The translations under genes were made by a program, and so were the position numbers. 64,000 bases of DNA from assembly GCF_049568105.1 (NCBI RefSeq), contig NZ_CP145335.1:4154001-4218000 (forward strand), given 5' to 3'. The notes beneath the pieces are model-generated. The model had not been told where the DNA came from, did not search any database, and saw only the letters and a program-made list of their open reading frames with translations. Origin of the DNA: Salinisphaera sp049568105 (GTDB lineage Bacteria; Pseudomonadota; Gammaproteobacteria; Nevskiales; Salinisphaeraceae). Every line of letters begins with the position of its first letter. Position 1 is the first letter of the stretch. Below are positions 28,723 to 39,440 of the stretch, in pieces.

Positions 28723-29726
28723 AGCGCATAGTCCCGGGTACCGCGCAGCAACACGATAAAAAACGGCGCGCCAAGCAGGGCGGTCAGCAGCCCCACGGGC
28801 AGCTCGGTCGGCGCGACCGCGACCCGCGCCACGGTATCGGCGGCCAACAGCAGTAGCGCGCCGGCCAAGGCCGAAGCCGGCAGCAGCGCGCGATGATCGG
28901 GCCCGATCGCCAAGCGCACGATATGCGGCACTACCAGCCCGACGAAGGCGATCGCCCCGGCCAAGGCCACCGAAACCCCTACGCCAAGCGCCACCAGCGT
29001 AACCAGAATGGTCTTGGTCCGGTCCACGGCAAAACCGAGATGCCGGGCCTCGGACTCGCCGAGCAGTAGCGCGTTGAGCGCCTTGGCCAGCCGCGGCAAA
29101 CCACCGAGCACGACTACCGCGACCGCGCCCATCAAGGCCACCCGTGGCCAGTTCGCGCCTTCCAGGCCCCCCATCTGCCACAGGCTGATCCGGCGCAGCA
29201 TCTCATCCGAGGCATAGAATTCGAGCAGCGAGGTCAACGAGCCGGCCAGTGCCGAGATCGCGATCCCGGCCAGCAGCATGGTCGCCACCGAGGTCCCGGC
29301 AGCCCGGGTCGCCAGGGTATAGACCAGCAGCACCGCTGCAGCGCCACCGATAAAGGCAGCGATGGCAACCAGCGACAGACCGGCAAAGCCCGTCAACGCG
29401 CCACCGAACACAATCGCCAGACTGGCGCCTGCCGAGGCCCCGGCAGTGACGCCGATCAACGACGGATCGGCTAGCGGATTGCGAAACAGGCCCTGCATCG
29501 CCGCCCCCGAAATCGCCAATATCGCGCCCACCAGGGTAGTCAGGATAGCGCGGGGCAGACGGATCGCATTGACGATTAGCGCGGTCTGGTCGACGGGCGC
29601 CCCGACATGCGCGAGCGCAGCGAGCACGCCACTCATCGGCAGCCGGACCGCCCCGAACACCAGCTCGGCGACGAAAGCCACGACCACCAAACCGGCCAGT
29701 CCAGCAATCAGACCGGCGGCCTTCAT
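28719..29726 (-). CDS. btuC: Cobalamin ABC transporter permease (FecCD family)
   Basis: A 335-residue permease with about ten hydrophobic helices. RLPRAILTTLVGAILAISGAAMQGL-like sequence near residue 55, NPLADPSLIGVTAGASAGA near 83 and the cytoplasmic coupling region GFAVDRTK followed by FVGLVVPHIVRL are the standard FecCD landmarks. It works as a dimer with BtuD and receives substrate from BtuF. Four-base overlaps on both sides (cobQ and btuD) show that it belongs to one transcription unit with the synthesis genes. Confidence 0.92.
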   Translation of the reverse strand: MKAAGLIAGLAGLVVVAFVAELVFGAVRLPMSGVLAALAHVGAPVDQTALIVNAIRLPRAILTTLVGAILAISGAAMQGLFRNPLADPSLIGVTAGASAGASLAIVFGGALTGFAGLSLVAIAAFIGGAAAVLLVYTLATRAAGTSVATMLLAGIAISALAGSLTSLLEFYASDEMLRRISLWQMGGLEGANWPRVALMGAVAVVVLGGLPRLAKALNALLLGESEARHLGFAVDRTKTILVTLVALGVGVSVALAGAIAFVGLVVPHIVRLAIGPDHRALLPASALAGALLLLAADTVARVAVAPTELPVGLLTALLGAPFFIVLLRGTRDYAL

Positions 29727-31162
29727 GGCAGCGCCTCGAGATCGATCGCAGCCTCGACCGCATCGGCCAGGCGCTCCAGGCTGGCCTCACGACGGGCGCT
29801 CTGATCCACCGAACCCGCCTCGGCCAGCCCGGCCCAGGCCAGAATCGCATCGCAGCCGGCCGCGGTATCGAACAGGCCGTGCAGATAGGTTCCAGCGATC
29901 TGGCCGTCGGCCGAGATCGCCCCGTCCGGGCCGTCTTCGAGATCCAGAAACGGCCGGGCCAGCTCGGCGCCGGTGGTGATACCGCAGTGGATGCGATAAC
30001 CGGCCACTGCGCCGCCGCCAGTCAGCTCGCCGGTCACGTTCTGCAGATGTTTGGCGCGATCCAGCCGGGTGCTCAGATCGAACAGGCCGAAACCGGCGGT
30101 CACCCCCGGCGCATCCTCGATGCCGTCCGGATCGGCGATCTCGGCCCCGAGCATCTGATAGCCCCCGCAGATGCCCAGGACCTTGCCGCCGTAGCGCAGA
30201 TGCCGCTTGAGGCGATCGCCCCAGCCGGCGGCCCGCAGCCAGTCGCAGTCGGCCCGGGTGTTCTTGGACCCGGCCAGCACGATCAGATCGGCCGGTCCGG
30301 GAGACTGCCCCGGGCCGATAAACTGCAGATCGACGCCCGGGTGGGCGCGCAGCGCATCGAAATCGGTGTGGTTGCTGATTCTGGGGGTCACCGGCACCTG
30401 GACCACCAACGCCCCAGCCGAGACGGTCTGGCCGGCATCGATCGCATCCTCGGCATCCAGATGCAGGCCGTGTAGATAATCCAGCACGCCGAACACTGGT
30501 TTACCGGTACGGGCTTCCAGCCAGTCCAGGCCGGGCTGTAGCAAGGCGATATCGCCGCGAAAACGATTGATCACGAACCCGGCCACCCGGGCTCGCTCCG
30601 AGTCGGAGAGCAACTCTAGAGTACCGACCAGCTGAGCGAATACGCCGCCCTTGTCGATATCGGCCACCAGAATCACCGGGCAATCGACTGCCTCGGCAAA
30701 ACCCATATTGGCGATATCGCCATCACGCAGATTGATTTCGGCCGGGCTGCCGGCGCCCTCGACGACGATCCGCTCGTAGGCCGCGGTCAGCCGTGCATGC
30801 GATGCCAGCACCGCATCGAGCGCCTGCTTCTTGTAATGGTGGTAATCGCCAGCGTCCATCGCCGCCACGGCCTGGCCATGCACGATCACCTGGGCGCCGA
30901 TATCGCTGGACGGCTTCAACAACACCGGATTGAGATCGGTGGTGGCAGCAATGCGCGCAGCCTGGGCCTGCAGATACTGGGAGCGCCCGATTTCGCCGCC
31001 ATCTACGGTCACTGCGCTGTTAAGCGCCATGTTCTGTGGCTTGAACGGGGCTACTGCTACCCCGCGCCGGGCCCAGGCGCGGGCCAGCCCGGCCACTAGC
31101 GTCGACTTGCCGGCGTCCGAAGTCGTGCCCTGGATCATCAGCGTTTTAGAGCCTGTCGTCAT
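29723..31162 (-). CDS. cobQ: Adenosylcobyric acid synthase (glutamine-hydrolysing)
   Basis: A 479-residue amidotransferase that adds four amide groups to adenosylcobyrinic acid a,c-diamide. The N-terminal dethiobiotin-synthetase-like part has IQGTTSDAGKSTLVAGLARA, PFKPQNMALNS and VEGAGSPAEINLRDGDIANMG; the C-terminal glutamine amidotransferase-like part has GGKVLGICGGYQMLG with the Cys, and GYRIHCG and GTYLHGLF with His residues. GGGAGA four bases before the ATG at 31162 decides this start. The a,c-diamide must come from genes outside the window or from scavenged corrinoids, since no corrin-ring genes are here. A 246-base gap separates it from cbiZ. Confidence 0.94.
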   Translation of the reverse strand: MTTGSKTLMIQGTTSDAGKSTLVAGLARAWARRGVAVAPFKPQNMALNSAVTVDGGEIGRSQYLQAQAARIAATTDLNPVLLKPSSDIGAQVIVHGQAVAAMDAGDYHHYKKQALDAVLASHARLTAAYERIVVEGAGSPAEINLRDGDIANMGFAEAVDCPVILVADIDKGGVFAQLVGTLELLSDSERARVAGFVINRFRGDIALLQPGLDWLEARTGKPVFGVLDYLHGLHLDAEDAIDAGQTVSAGALVVQVPVTPRISNHTDFDALRAHPGVDLQFIGPGQSPGPADLIVLAGSKNTRADCDWLRAAGWGDRLKRHLRYGGKVLGICGGYQMLGAEIADPDGIEDAPGVTAGFGLFDLSTRLDRAKHLQNVTGELTGGGAVAGYRIHCGITTGAELARPFLDLEDGPDGAISADGQIAGTYLHGLFDTAAGCDAILAWAGLAEAGSVDQSARREASLERLADAVEAAIDLEALP

Positions 31163-31408
31163 GCGATCTCCCGCCGCAGTCGTCGCCATGACATGGCCCG
31201 CCGCGGCATCGCGAACACATCGTGGCTACGCCGCATCGACGCACGATCACATGGGATTATCGATTCACGGCCACGAGACCTTCGGGCGGCCCCCGCCCAT
31301 CGCGCGCCACGGCGCTGCCCGTCTTGCAGCAGATCCCACCGCGCTCGGCGGCAGCTGCGGGGCCCGATACAGCGGACAGGCGTCATACACCGTTGACACT
31401 GTCTGGCC

Positions 31409-32056
31409 CTAGCCGACACCACAGGCCTCCTCGGCACCGGCGATCGACGATGCCAGTGCGGTCATGACCAGCCGAGCCACGGTTTCGCCGACCAGGGTGT
31501 GCTTGCCGGCATATGCGACCGAGGCGCCAGTGGTGCCGCAGAACACCGCCGTGGCATCGGTACCGGTGCCGGTCGCCGGCCGGCCCGAGACCGGGCTGGC
31601 AATCCCGGCCTCGCACAATGCCGCGGCCTTGGCCTCGGCAACGATCGCCACACTTTCGACCAGCGCGGCATCGGCCAGGGCGGCATCCGTCACCAGCGCG
31701 ATATTGATCGTGCCGGCAGGCCCGACCGGGGCATGCAGGCTACGCATTTCGGCCGTATCCCCGGCGGCCCGGGCATTGGCCAGCCCGGCGGTGGCCAACA
31801 GCGCAAACCGCGCGTCCTCCAGCCCTGCAGCTGCCAGCCGCAGCGAGCTCATCGCAGCACCGGTCATCATCGCCACCGTATCGTGGCCCAACCCGCGCCG
31901 GGCCGCCCGGCGGGCGAGTACGGCAGCCGGGCCGTCGGAGTCGAGCGGTGCGTCGTGGCGTACATGCGCGTTGTACCAGGCACTGGCTCGCCCGAGCCCG
32001 CCGCCCAGCAGCGCCGAGGACAACACCCGCTGGGGCCGCTTGGCGACCAGGGCCAC
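31409..32056 (-). CDS. cbiZ: Adenosylcobinamide amidohydrolase
   Basis: A CbiZ-family protein that cuts the aminopropanol arm of adenosylcobinamide (and of pseudocobalamin in some bacteria) to give adenosylcobyric acid, which CbiB can rebuild. Motifs are RVLSSALLGGGLGRASAWYNAHV near the start, MMTGAAMSS, GTINIALVTDAAL and TGTGTDATAVFCG near the end. The GTG at 32056 is the first standard start and gives 215 residues, but codon bias and sequence continue smoothly upstream to a CTG at 32167 that overlaps the cobO stop as CTGA, which would give 252 residues. The longer form is probably the real protein. CbiZ marks salvage of foreign corrinoids. Confidence 0.82.
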   Translation of the reverse strand: MALVAKRPQRVLSSALLGGGLGRASAWYNAHVRHDAPLDSDGPAAVLARRAARRGLGHDTVAMMTGAAMSSLRLAAAGLEDARFALLATAGLANARAAGDTAEMRSLHAPVGPAGTINIALVTDAALADAALVESVAIVAEAKAAALCEAGIASPVSGRPATGTGTDATAVFCGTTGASVAYAGKHTLVGETVARLVMTALASSIAGAEEACGVG

Positions 32057-32163
32057 GCCCTCGGGCGTGACCTCGCCCTGCCAGAGCGCCGGCAGATGCG
32101 CATGCGGCAGGGCGCAGCCCGTCTCGCTCGAGGGCGCCCAGCGTTGGATGACCGGCGTGGCGA

Positions 32164-32772
32164 TCAGTAGTCCACCCCGGCCCGTGCCTTGATGCCGGCC
32201 TTGAAGGCATGCTTGACGTTGTCGACCTCGGAGACGGTATCGGCGGCCTCACGCAGACCAGCCCCGCCGCCCCGGCCGGTCACGATCACCGACTGTTCCG
32301 CCGGGCGGTTGGCGAGCGCATCCAGTACCCGCTGCTCGTCCAGATACTTGTAGCCGATCATATAGGTCAGCTCGTCGATCACGACCAGGTCGTAGGCCGG
32401 ATCTTGCAGCATCGGCTCGACCTGGGCCCAGGTGCGCTCGGCGGCTTCGATATCGCCCGAGCGATCCTGGGTGTTCCACGTGAATCCTGTGCCCATCTGG
32501 TAGAAATCGACCTGCGGGCAGTGATCGCGCAGATAGATTTCCTCGCCGGACAGCTGCACGCCCTTGATGAACTGCACCACGCCGACCTTCTGGCCGTGGC
32601 CGAGGGCACGCATCACCATGCCGAAGGCCGAAGAGGATTTGCCCTTGCCCTTGCCGGTGATGAACACGAACACGCCGCGCTCGGTATCGGCTGCTTCGAT
32701 CGCGGCATCGACCTTGGTTTTCTGTTTTTCCATCGCCGCCTTGTGGCGGGCATCGGATTTCGATTCGCTCAT
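32164..32772 (-). CDS. cobO: Corrinoid adenosyltransferase
   Basis: A 202-residue CobA/CobO-type ATP:cob(I)alamin adenosyltransferase. The P-loop is TGKGKGKSSSAFG (about residues 39-51), VVQFIKG follows, GTGFTWNTQDR is the corrin-facing segment and VVIDELTYMIGYKYL carries Walker B; the C-terminus is RAGVDY. It attaches the adenosyl group that CbiZ, CobU and CobS substrates require. ATG at 32772 lies 14 bases after the btuB stop. It is the first biosynthetic gene behind the riboswitch-controlled receptor gene. Confidence 0.94.
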   Translation of the reverse strand: MSESKSDARHKAAMEKQKTKVDAAIEAADTERGVFVFITGKGKGKSSSAFGMVMRALGHGQKVGVVQFIKGVQLSGEEIYLRDHCPQVDFYQMGTGFTWNTQDRSGDIEAAERTWAQVEPMLQDPAYDLVVIDELTYMIGYKYLDEQRVLDALANRPAEQSVIVTGRGGGAGLREAADTVSEVDNVKHAFKAGIKARAGVDY

Positions 32773-32786
32773 GGTTATCTCGTCGC

Positions 32787-34676
32787 TTATGTATTGCCCG
32801 GGGCATAGCGAATGGTCAGATAGAACGCCCGCCCCGGTTGATTGTAGAAGTCGATCGTCTGGTAATCGCGATCGAGCAGATTCTCGAGCTTGGCCTGCAA
32901 CTTCCAGGCATCGTTGACGCGCATCTCGCCGCGTAGGCCGAACAGGGCATAGCCGCCCAGTTCGTTGGTGTTGGCCAGGTCGTTGTAGCGCGAGCCGACC
33001 AGATCGGCAGTCGCCCCGGCCGAAAAGCGCGTCCACAGATCCCGATCGATCTGCAGTGAGGCCTGATAATCGGGCCGGCGCGCCAGGTCGTTGCCGTGGT
33101 TGGCCCCGCTTTCACGGTTTTCGGCATTCAGCCAGTCCGCGCTCGCCCCGATTCGCCAGCGCCCGAGATAGGCGGTGGCGGCTGCTTCGACGCCGCGGAT
33201 GCGCACTGAATCCACATTCTGGGGCGTGTAATTGGCATCCAGCGCGATCTCGTCGTCGATATCGGTCTGGTAGGCATGGATCGACCATTGCCCCCAGTCC
33301 GGCGTGGCCTTGAAGCCGAGTTCGCCGGTCCGCGATTTCTCGGGTTTTAAATCTGGATTCGAGGCCGGCGGCATGCCGGGGCTGTCCGGATAGTAGAGAT
33401 CGTTGAACGTCGGCGCGTTGAAGGCATTGCCATAGGCCGCGGTCAGCGTATACGTCGAATTCAGGTGGTAGCCGTAGGTGATCGAGCCGGTGGCATGGTC
33501 GCCATAGGCCTGGTTGTCGTCGCCCCGGGCCGCCAGATCGATTTCGTGGGCGCCGAAGCGGCCTTGGTACTCGCCGAATACGCCGGTGTTGTCGCGCTTG
33601 TTTTCCTTGTAGTCGGCCGAGCTTTCGATCTCGTCCTGACGATGATCGACGCCGAGCGTCGCTGTCTGGCGTTTGGCCAGCACGAAGTCGTTCTGCCAGC
33701 TCACGCTGTCGCGGCGGGTGTCGAAGCGGCTGGCATAGACGTCGTCGAAATAATTGGTCGACAGATCGCGGCTGCGCGACAGGCTCAGCTTCGAATCCCA
33801 GAACCCGGTCAGCGGCGCATCCACGCTCACGCCATAGACTTCTTGGACCGAATGCGAACTGTCGGTACTGGTGCCGTCGTATTCGGCTTCCCCGTCGGTC
33901 CGTAGATAATGGCCGTTGACCGCCCAACCGTTGTCGAAGGTATAGCCGACATTGGCCGAGCCATCGACCCGATGATAGCCGTCGTCGTCTGGTTGATCGG
34001 CATAGCAGCCGGCGCCGCCGGCCGGATCGCTAAACGGTCGCCCGCTGCAGGCATCGAAACCGCCGGTATAGTCGCCGGAGATGCTGAAGTTGTAGTGCAG
34101 GCGCTGGGTGGCACCGGAGATACCGGCCTGGCCGTTCCAGGTATCGTAACTGCCGCCGGTGGCGGAGAAATACGGCGTCGGCCCGCGGCCTTCCGCACCC
34201 TGACCGTTGCGGGTAAAAATCTGGATCACCCCGCCGACCGCATCGGCGCCGTACAGCGACGAGCGCGGTCCGCGCACGATCTCGATGCGCTGGATCTGGG
34301 ACACCGGGAAATCCTGGATCGCGGCCTGGCCGCTGGTTGCCGAGCCCCAACGCACGCCGTCGACCAGCACCAGTACCTGATCGGCATCGGTGCCGCGCAG
34401 ATGGATAGCGGTCGCTTTGCCCGGGCCACCGTTGTTGGCGATCGACAGGCTCGGCGTATGGTCCAGCAGTTCGGCCACGCTGCGGGCCTGGGTACGCTCG
34501 ATATCGGCCCGGGAAATGACCGTGGTCGCAGCCAGCGTATCGGCCTCGGCCTGGGGCGTACGCGTCGCGGTAACCACGACATCGTCGAGATCGGCGGTCG
34601 CGGCATTCGGCGGCGCGGCGGTCGCGCCGCTCGCCCATACGAGGGTCGCGAATCCGGCCCAGTAGCGAAGTTTCAT
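32787..34676 (-). CDS. btuB: TonB-dependent outer-membrane cobalamin receptor
   Basis: A 629-residue outer-membrane beta-barrel receptor. A signal peptide ends near ATAAPPNA, the TonB box is DDVVVTATR, the plug domain contains LLDHTPSLSI, HLRGTDADQVLVLVDG and IEIVRGPRSSLYGADAVGG, and the barrel ends in an aromatic residue pattern FYLTIRYA close to the C-terminus. It should bind cobalamin and pass it to the periplasm with TonB energy. ATG at 34676 is preferred over a GTG at 34700. A cobalamin riboswitch precedes it with its 3' edge about 127 bases upstream, so the gene should be shut down at high adenosylcobalamin. Confidence 0.93.
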   Translation of the reverse strand: MKLRYWAGFATLVWASGATAAPPNAATADLDDVVVTATRTPQAEADTLAATTVISRADIERTQARSVAELLDHTPSLSIANNGGPGKATAIHLRGTDADQVLVLVDGVRWGSATSGQAAIQDFPVSQIQRIEIVRGPRSSLYGADAVGGVIQIFTRNGQGAEGRGPTPYFSATGGSYDTWNGQAGISGATQRLHYNFSISGDYTGGFDACSGRPFSDPAGGAGCYADQPDDDGYHRVDGSANVGYTFDNGWAVNGHYLRTDGEAEYDGTSTDSSHSVQEVYGVSVDAPLTGFWDSKLSLSRSRDLSTNYFDDVYASRFDTRRDSVSWQNDFVLAKRQTATLGVDHRQDEIESSADYKENKRDNTGVFGEYQGRFGAHEIDLAARGDDNQAYGDHATGSITYGYHLNSTYTLTAAYGNAFNAPTFNDLYYPDSPGMPPASNPDLKPEKSRTGELGFKATPDWGQWSIHAYQTDIDDEIALDANYTPQNVDSVRIRGVEAAATAYLGRWRIGASADWLNAENRESGANHGNDLARRPDYQASLQIDRDLWTRFSAGATADLVGSRYNDLANTNELGGYALFGLRGEMRVNDAWKLQAKLENLLDRDYQTIDFYNQPGRAFYLTIRYAPGNT

Positions 34677-34802
34677 GTTGTGCGTCTCGATGAGCGGCAC
34701 GCCCGTCCGCGTACCGAAATCGTCGACCGTCGCCCGGCCCGAGCCACGTAATGGGTGATTGGCCCAATCGCGCGCATCGCCGGGCGGCGACAGCCACCCT
34801 AT

Positions 34803-35015
34803 CCAGGCCGGTCTCCGGACTCACAGCCGGATCATTTGGACCCGGGCGCTGGCCTTCCCGATGCGAGAACTCGCATCAGTGGCGCAATCAGCGCTCTACG
34901 ACGAATCAATCGCCGCGCTGCCTACCGTTGCGGGGGCAGTGTCGGCTTGGCGCATGGTGCGCGCACCGACTTCCCGTTTCACCGCATCCGTGGATGCGAC
35001 ACCTGGAATGAGCTG
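34803..35015 (-). promoter_or_regulatory. Cobalamin riboswitch upstream of btuB
   Basis: On the minus strand the conserved blocks occur in the right order: GGTGAAACGGGAAGTCGGTG (about 34984-34965), CACTGCCCCCGCAACGGTA (about 34942-34924), the B12 box GCCACTG (34883-34877), CGGGAAGGCC (about 34861-34852) and TGAGTCCGGAGACCGGCCTG (34822-34803). Between this aptamer and btuB a dyad GATTGGCCCAATC (34757-34769) may belong to the expression platform. It should repress btuB and the downstream cobalamin genes when adenosylcobalamin is bound. Confidence 0.93.
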
Positions 35016-35114
35016 AGGATGCTAGGCAGCCGTCTACATCCCGTCAAGCGCCTTCATACGCTCTGCCGAGCCCATCGCGGCCGGATCAGGATGCTGTCGT
35101 GCCGCCCGATTTTT

Positions 35115-35132
35115 CGCTTATCCGGATAAGCG
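35115..35132 (+). promoter_or_regulatory. 18-base perfect palindrome in the metH promoter
   Basis: CGCTTATCCGGATAAGCG is a perfect dyad 39 bases before metH1. It is followed at 35135-35140 by TATACT, a good -10 element, so a bound protein would cover the -35/spacer region. Such a site in front of a methionine-cycle gene suggests a dedicated repressor, for example the S-adenosylhomocysteine-sensing ArsR-type regulator SahR; the regulator is not encoded here and the match to a known motif was not verified. Confidence 0.55.
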
Positions 35133-35170
35133 GATATACTAGGCGCCCTATTCGCGAGCTGCAGGATGAT

Positions 35171-36220
35171 ATGAGCGACACGCGACACGCGATCGAAAAT
35201 GCCCTGGCCGATCAGATCCTGGTGATCGACGGCGCCATGGGGACCATGATTCAGAATCACGATCCGTCCGAGGCGGAATACCGAGGCGAGCGCTTCGCTG
35301 ACTGGAAATCCGATCTCAAGGGCAACAACGATCTGCTGACGCTGACCTATCCGGATCTGATCCGCGGCATTCATCGCGAATATGCCGAGGCCGGTGCGCA
35401 CATCATCACCACCAACACTTTCTCCTCGACCACCATCGCCCAGGCCGACTACCACATGGAAGACCTGGCGGTGGAGCTCAACGTCGAGGCAGCCAAGCTC
35501 GCCCGCGAAGTCGCCGAAGAGTTCGCCGACCAGCGGCCGATGTATGTCGCAGGCGTGATCGGGCCGACCAACAAGACCGCCTCGATCTCGCCGGACGTCA
35601 ACGACCCGGGCAAGCGCAACACCGATTTCATGGAACTGGCCGGCGCTTATGGCCAGGCCGCCGAGGCCCTGCTCGACGGCGGCGTCGACATCATCCTGAT
35701 GGAGACCATCTTCGACACGCTCAACGCCAAGGCCGCGATCTATGCCGTGCGCAAGCTCATGCGCGAACGCGGTGTGGATATTCCACTGATGATTTCGGGC
35801 ACGATCACCGATGCTTCGGGGCGTACCCTGTCGGGCCAGACCACCGAGGCCTTCTATAACTCGATCTCCCACGCGCGGCCGCTGACCGTCGGCCTGAACT
35901 GCGCGCTGGGACCGGATGCCCTACGCCAGTACGTCGCCGAAATGTCGCGGATCGCGCCCTGCTACGTGCATGCCTATCCAAACGCCGGCCTGCCCAATGA
36001 ATTCGGCGAATACGATCTCACCCCGGACGAGATGGCCGAGCACATCGGCGAATGGGCCGAGTCCGGTCTGCTCAACATGGCCGGCGGCTGCTGTGGCTCG
36101 ACCCCCGAGCATATCGGTGCCATCGCCCAGGCCGTGGCCGGCAAGACACCGCGCCAACGCCCAGATATCGATCGCGCCATGCGGCTGTCCGGCCTGGAGC
36201 CGTTCACGGCTTCTGCTTGA
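35171..36220 (+). CDS. metH: Methionine synthase, homocysteine-binding subunit (split MetH, part 1)
   Basis: A 349-residue protein equal to the first module of cobalamin-dependent methionine synthase. DGAMGTMIQNH, NTFSSTTIAQADY, VGLNCALGPDAL and MAGGCCGSTPEHI provide the barrel and the three zinc-binding Cys residues (one in LNC, two in GGCC) that activate homocysteine. It ends SGLEPFTASA, exactly where the linker to the pterin domain begins in one-piece MetH, with stop TGA at 36218-36220. The rest of the enzyme is encoded at 36664. Transcription probably starts from TATACT at 35135. The terminal inverted repeat of a small cassette begins on the very next base after the stop. Confidence 0.94.
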   Translation: MSDTRHAIENALADQILVIDGAMGTMIQNHDPSEAEYRGERFADWKSDLKGNNDLLTLTYPDLIRGIHREYAEAGAHIITTNTFSSTTIAQADYHMEDLAVELNVEAAKLAREVAEEFADQRPMYVAGVIGPTNKTASISPDVNDPGKRNTDFMELAGAYGQAAEALLDGGVDIILMETIFDTLNAKAAIYAVRKLMRERGVDIPLMISGTITDASGRTLSGQTTEAFYNSISHARPLTVGLNCALGPDALRQYVAEMSRIAPCYVHAYPNAGLPNEFGEYDLTPDEMAEHIGEWAESGLLNMAGGCCGSTPEHIGAIAQAVAGKTPRQRPDIDRAMRLSGLEPFTASA

Positions 36221-36244
36221 TTTACCCGCAGATTCACGCAGATG
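36221..36244. repeat. Left terminal inverted repeat of the GxxExxY cassette
   Basis: 24 bases, with core CCGCAGATTCACGCAGAT at 36226-36243. Its last three bases are the ATG of the GxxExxY reading frame. Three mismatches to the right copy. Confidence 0.7.
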
Positions 36245-36648
36245 AAAGACAGCAATGATCGCGATCCCGAGACATACGCGATCATCAGTGCGACCTTTGA
36301 AGCCCAGCGGACTTTGGGTACTGGCTTTCTCGAGCCGGTGTACCAAGAAGCACTGGCCATCGAGTTGGCTGAACGCGACATCGTGTTTCGTCGCGAATGC
36401 GAACTCGGCATTGAGTACCAAGGCTGCCCCTGGGCTGTCGTTATCGCGCCGGCTTTGTCTGCTTTCGCCGCGTGATCGTGGAAATCAAGGCTATTCGACA
36501 ACTCACAACGCATGACGACGCCCAAGTACTGAACGATCTGAAGGCCACCGGTTTCGATCGCGCCTTGCTGCTCAACTTTGGCCAGACTCGGTTGCAGCAT
36601 CGCCGCCTGATCCGTATGCCGGGGCCATCTGCGTCTATCTGCGGATAA
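36242..36648 (+). pseudogene. GxxExxY family protein, broken by a frameshift
   Basis: The first frame gives 60 or so residues with AIISATFEAQRTLGTGFLEPVY, where G28, E31 and Y34 form the family's name-giving GxxExxY motif, then EALAIELAERDIVFRRE. Near 36432-36437 the frame is lost by one base; the next frame continues YRAGFVCFRRVIVEIKAI and LNDLKATGFDRALLLNFGQ, the rest of the family, to a stop at 36646-36648. A one-base deletion is the simplest explanation. The family is a predicted nuclease-like or PD-(D/E)xK-like fold of unknown function. The gene fills the cassette from repeat to repeat. Confidence 0.82.
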
Positions 36649-36649
36649 A
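36626..36649. repeat. Right terminal inverted repeat of the GxxExxY cassette
   Basis: 24 bases, with core ATCTGCGTCTATCTGCGG at 36627-36644, the inverse of the left copy with three mismatches. It contains the TAA stop of the GxxExxY frame. Confidence 0.7.
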
Positions 36650-36663
36650 CAAAGTTTTTGCCT

Positions 36664-39381
<2,718 letters not shown>

Positions 39382-39416
39382 TACCAGGCGCGGGAATCGC
39401 GCTGGCCTGCCTTTTC

Positions 39417-39438
39417 TGACCGCGGTCGAGCGGTCAGG
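39417..39438. terminator. Hairpin between convergent metH2 and LysR genes
   Basis: CTGACCG (39417-39423) and CGGTCAG (39432-39438) form a 7-base stem with an 8-base loop in the 59-base gap between convergent genes. TTTT at 39412-39415 lies before it on the plus strand, so as a terminator it would suit the minus-strand LysR transcript better. A second imperfect GC-rich dyad at about 39384-39405 precedes it. Confidence 0.4.
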
Positions 39439-39440
39439 GG

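Larger units (their letters stand above)
36221..36649. mobile_element. 429-base cassette with terminal inverted repeats between metH1 and metH2
   Basis: The element is bounded by 24-base imperfect inverted repeats, 36221-36244 and 36626-36649, which match at 21 of 24 positions; both contain two CGCAGAT-type units. Inside is a broken GxxExxY gene whose start codon lies in the left repeat and whose stop lies in the right repeat. Base composition is AT-richer than metH. No target duplication is obvious. The unit begins on the base after the metH1 stop and ends 14 bases before the metH2 start, so it sits exactly in the interdomain gap. That it moves or moved is inferred from the repeats and its placement. 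Confidence 0.6.

Noticed and set aside
36242..36475. Intact 77-residue protein between the metH halves
   Set aside because: The second half of the GxxExxY family continues in another frame after 36435, so this is the front part of a broken gene.
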